Shown one piece after another: positions 62,001 to 64,000 of a stretch of 64,000 nt of DNA. Numbering within the stretch: position 1 is the stretch's first letter; every line of letters starts with the position of its first letter. The notes under the pieces were generated by a model. The model worked only from the letters and a program-made list of their open reading frames with translations, ran no database searches and was not told the origin of the DNA. Source of the DNA: Lagopus muta (taxonomy: Eukaryota; Chordata; Aves; Galliformes; Phasianidae); contig NC_064437.1 in the NCBI RefSeq assembly GCF_023343835.1, positions 25,085,001 to 25,149,000 of the forward strand, in the 5' to 3' direction. The position numbers and the translations under genes were made by a program.

Positions 62001-64000
62001 CAGAAATACCCTCACAAGAAGCACAGTGATTTTTAACCAGTTTACAGTCTTCATTCTTCAAAGCTTTAACTGCAGCTTTGAGTACATGGAGGTCTCCATA
62101 CTGGATCTTTGCTCAAATTGAATCATAGCTGCTTGCTTTAGATATTTTAAAGCAGATCTTCATTCAAACTGGTTCAACATAGAACAGCAAATGCAGTCAA
62201 TATATGTACCTCTGATCCAAAGAGGTTTCTCAGTTCTTCTAAATGCAGAAAGGAGACTGGAGTGCCTTTGATCTCTGAAAGGAGAAGGCTACACACTTGA
62301 ATCCAATTACAGCACTCAGTCTGAGAAGACATAATGGAAAAAGAGGCATTATTAATTTAAGAAAAAAATAATCTGTGATCGTAATTATTCAGTCAGTTAA
62401 ATAATTCCATCTATCTTTATCTGTTCCAGGGACATGAATGGACCCTTCCATTCACACCTCACAGAGCAAATGGAAGACGTTTCTCCAAGCTTCCAGATAT
62501 GGTATCCATCACTGTCTAATTACTCAATTCCTTCAACACGCTCCACCTCAGGCCAGCAGAGGAGGTCTCTGTCCCAGCCCATGTGGGGAGAAGTGAAGGA
62601 AAATCTGACAGTTTACTTTTTCACTTGCAAAGCTAACATGGAACAGAAACTTTCCAGTCCCTGAAAAGAAGCTTCTTGAATTCCTTGTAAAAATCTCATC
62701 TGTTCTGTGCTCAGTGCAGCGTTAGGCTTTAAGAAGGGTCTACATCTCAGGTTCCTAAAACACAGACAAAGCTTAACTAAACACTGAAGATGACAATGGT
62801 AGCAATTACCAGAGGAAGAAACGTACGCGCTATCACACTCCCTGCACTGCTTCAAATAAAGATGCCATCAACATACACTTTCAGTAAGAGCTCCAGTATA
62901 GAGTCAAGGAGACAGAAGGTAGGCTAGCTGACAGCAGAACACTTCAACAGAGTCTGTATAGTGGTATATTGCACCAAACACCTCCAGAAACTCCCAAGCA
63001 CTGCTCAAATCTCAATTTACATGGCTCTGACAAGCTTTAACATAGAGATGAATCTGCTGCCATTCATACGGAATAAATCTAGCAGGATATCCTGAAATGA
63101 GATAAGGAAAGTGTTAATACTGAGTCATGTTCAGTTTTATCCACTTTCCACTTTCGTGGAGTCAGTAGGCAATTTGAGGGATCAGGAGTAGTAAGAATCT
63201 TCCTCCTTGAAAATCATCACATTTATTTTTCTCTACCTTTCACAAAGCACATGTGGTCTCATCGAGGTACAGACCTAGACAGCTGGAAACATAGTGGCCT
63301 TTTACCTTGAGTTTATCCAGCTCCTCTAGCTCAAAATCAGCTTCTGCATCCTTCTCTGACTGTTTCTTCCGAACAATTGTGCTGACAACCTCACGGCAGC
63401 AGCTGCAAAGATGGAGAATGTCGTTGACACTGTAGGAGTGCCCTCAAATGCTTTCTGCCTTTCAGGCAGCATCCCATTGCTGTCAGCAAGATGTATGAGC
63501 TACCTATAGACTTCTGTGCTAGAGAACAATCCTCACCTGCACCACTCACGCAGTGACCTCCCAGGCAGCTTGCTTGTGCCTGTACTGTACTAGCCCATAG
63601 AGGAAATAAGAACACAGATGCAGGTTTTGCTCCAGGTGACCTGGACTGCAGACTCACTGCCTGAACTGCTTTACATGATGCTCAGAAGAGTAGACAGAGC
63701 CCACAGAGTTACAGGTGCATGTTTTATAGCAGTACCAGGTATGAAGCAGATACTGTCATTCTCTTTAGATACACCTATCTTACGAGGCTCCCTCCAAATT
63801 CCAGTAAGGACCATTTAGAACTAGGAAAAGATCTAAGGAAAACCAAATTGATCAGATCTGCTGCCTCAAGGAATCTCTTGGCACACTACACATTTTTCTT
63901 TAATTAGCCTCCTTTAGTCCAAATTGAAAGTCTCTGTTCATACCTGACTACAGAACCAGACAGTCCACACATCTTGGCAATCAGCTTTTCTGCTTCTTCC
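59066..64000 (-). CDS. AXDND1: AXDND1 (axonemal dynein light chain domain-containing 1), C-terminal part only
   Basis: Nine minus-strand exons, joined in phase: 63944-64000 (continues past the window), 63306-63402, 63021-63091, 62625-62754, 62210-62320, 61250-61387, 60970-61101, 59640-59689, 59066-59234. Together they give about 317 residues to the stop. The protein is rich in charged helix: EEAEKLIAKM at the edge, EADFELEELDKLK, a lysine/glutamate segment (STVKEKIVLMQ), then a strong coiled coil at the end (FEALALLEHLQVQL, FEKKLEEALERIQELESELE). The name rests mainly on gene order: human AXDND1 lies tail-to-tail beside NPHS2. The dynein light chain-like domain would be upstream, outside the window. 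Human AXDND1 is linked to sperm flagellum and spermatogenesis. A different coiled-coil gene cannot be ruled out from these exons alone, and small exons may be missing between 59690 and 60969. Confidence 0.75.

Overview
This window looks like bird nuclear DNA, most likely from a galliform such as chicken, turkey, quail or pheasant. It holds split genes with GT/AG introns, GC-rich promoters, several CR1 LINE tails ending in the usual ATTCTATGATTCT-type repeat, and a short mariner-like element with ends of the chicken Galluhop type. The species call is an inference. I see no prokaryotic, viral or CRISPR-like system.

Layout from left to right. (1) 569-18635, plus strand: an 18-exon secreted ADAMTS-like gene that I could join end to end with every splice phase agreeing (957 residues). 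Its domain order and sequence match ADAMTSL2: signal peptide, thrombospondin repeat, Cys-rich region and spacer, six more thrombospondin repeats, PLAC domain. (2) 19245-26990, minus strand: FAM163A, with two coding exons, a long 3' UTR and a non-coding first exon in a CpG island. Its 3' end faces that of gene 1 at about 200 bp. (3) 27000-33980: intergenic, with two CR1 tails and nothing else I recognise. (4) 34094-47319, minus strand: TDRD5, a LOTUS/Tudor germline protein; 12 coding exons were joined in phase (746 residues). (5) 48854-54943, plus strand: NPHS2 (podocin), 8 exons and 382 residues, head-to-head with TDRD5. (6) 54944-59065: intergenic, with simple repeats. (7) 59066 to the right edge, minus strand: the last nine exons of a coiled-coil gene that I assign to AXDND1, mainly from gene order.

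The order FAM163A-TDRD5-NPHS2-AXDND1, with these orientations, is that of human 1q25. Mammals have no ADAMTS-like gene beside FAM163A, but human 9q34 has ADAMTSL2 tail-to-tail with the paralogue FAM163B. The ADAMTSL2-like gene here therefore looks like an ohnolog (a whole-genome-duplication copy) kept in this lineage and lost in mammals. That is the most interesting observation in the window.

The genes do not form one pathway. They cover extracellular matrix/TGF-beta control (ADAMTSL2-like), a small neural membrane protein (FAM163A), the germline piRNA pathway (TDRD5), the kidney slit diaphragm (NPHS2) and an axoneme-related protein (AXDND1). Exon joins were made by eye from splice consensus, reading phase and remembered human proteins. 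UTRs and transcription starts are less certain.
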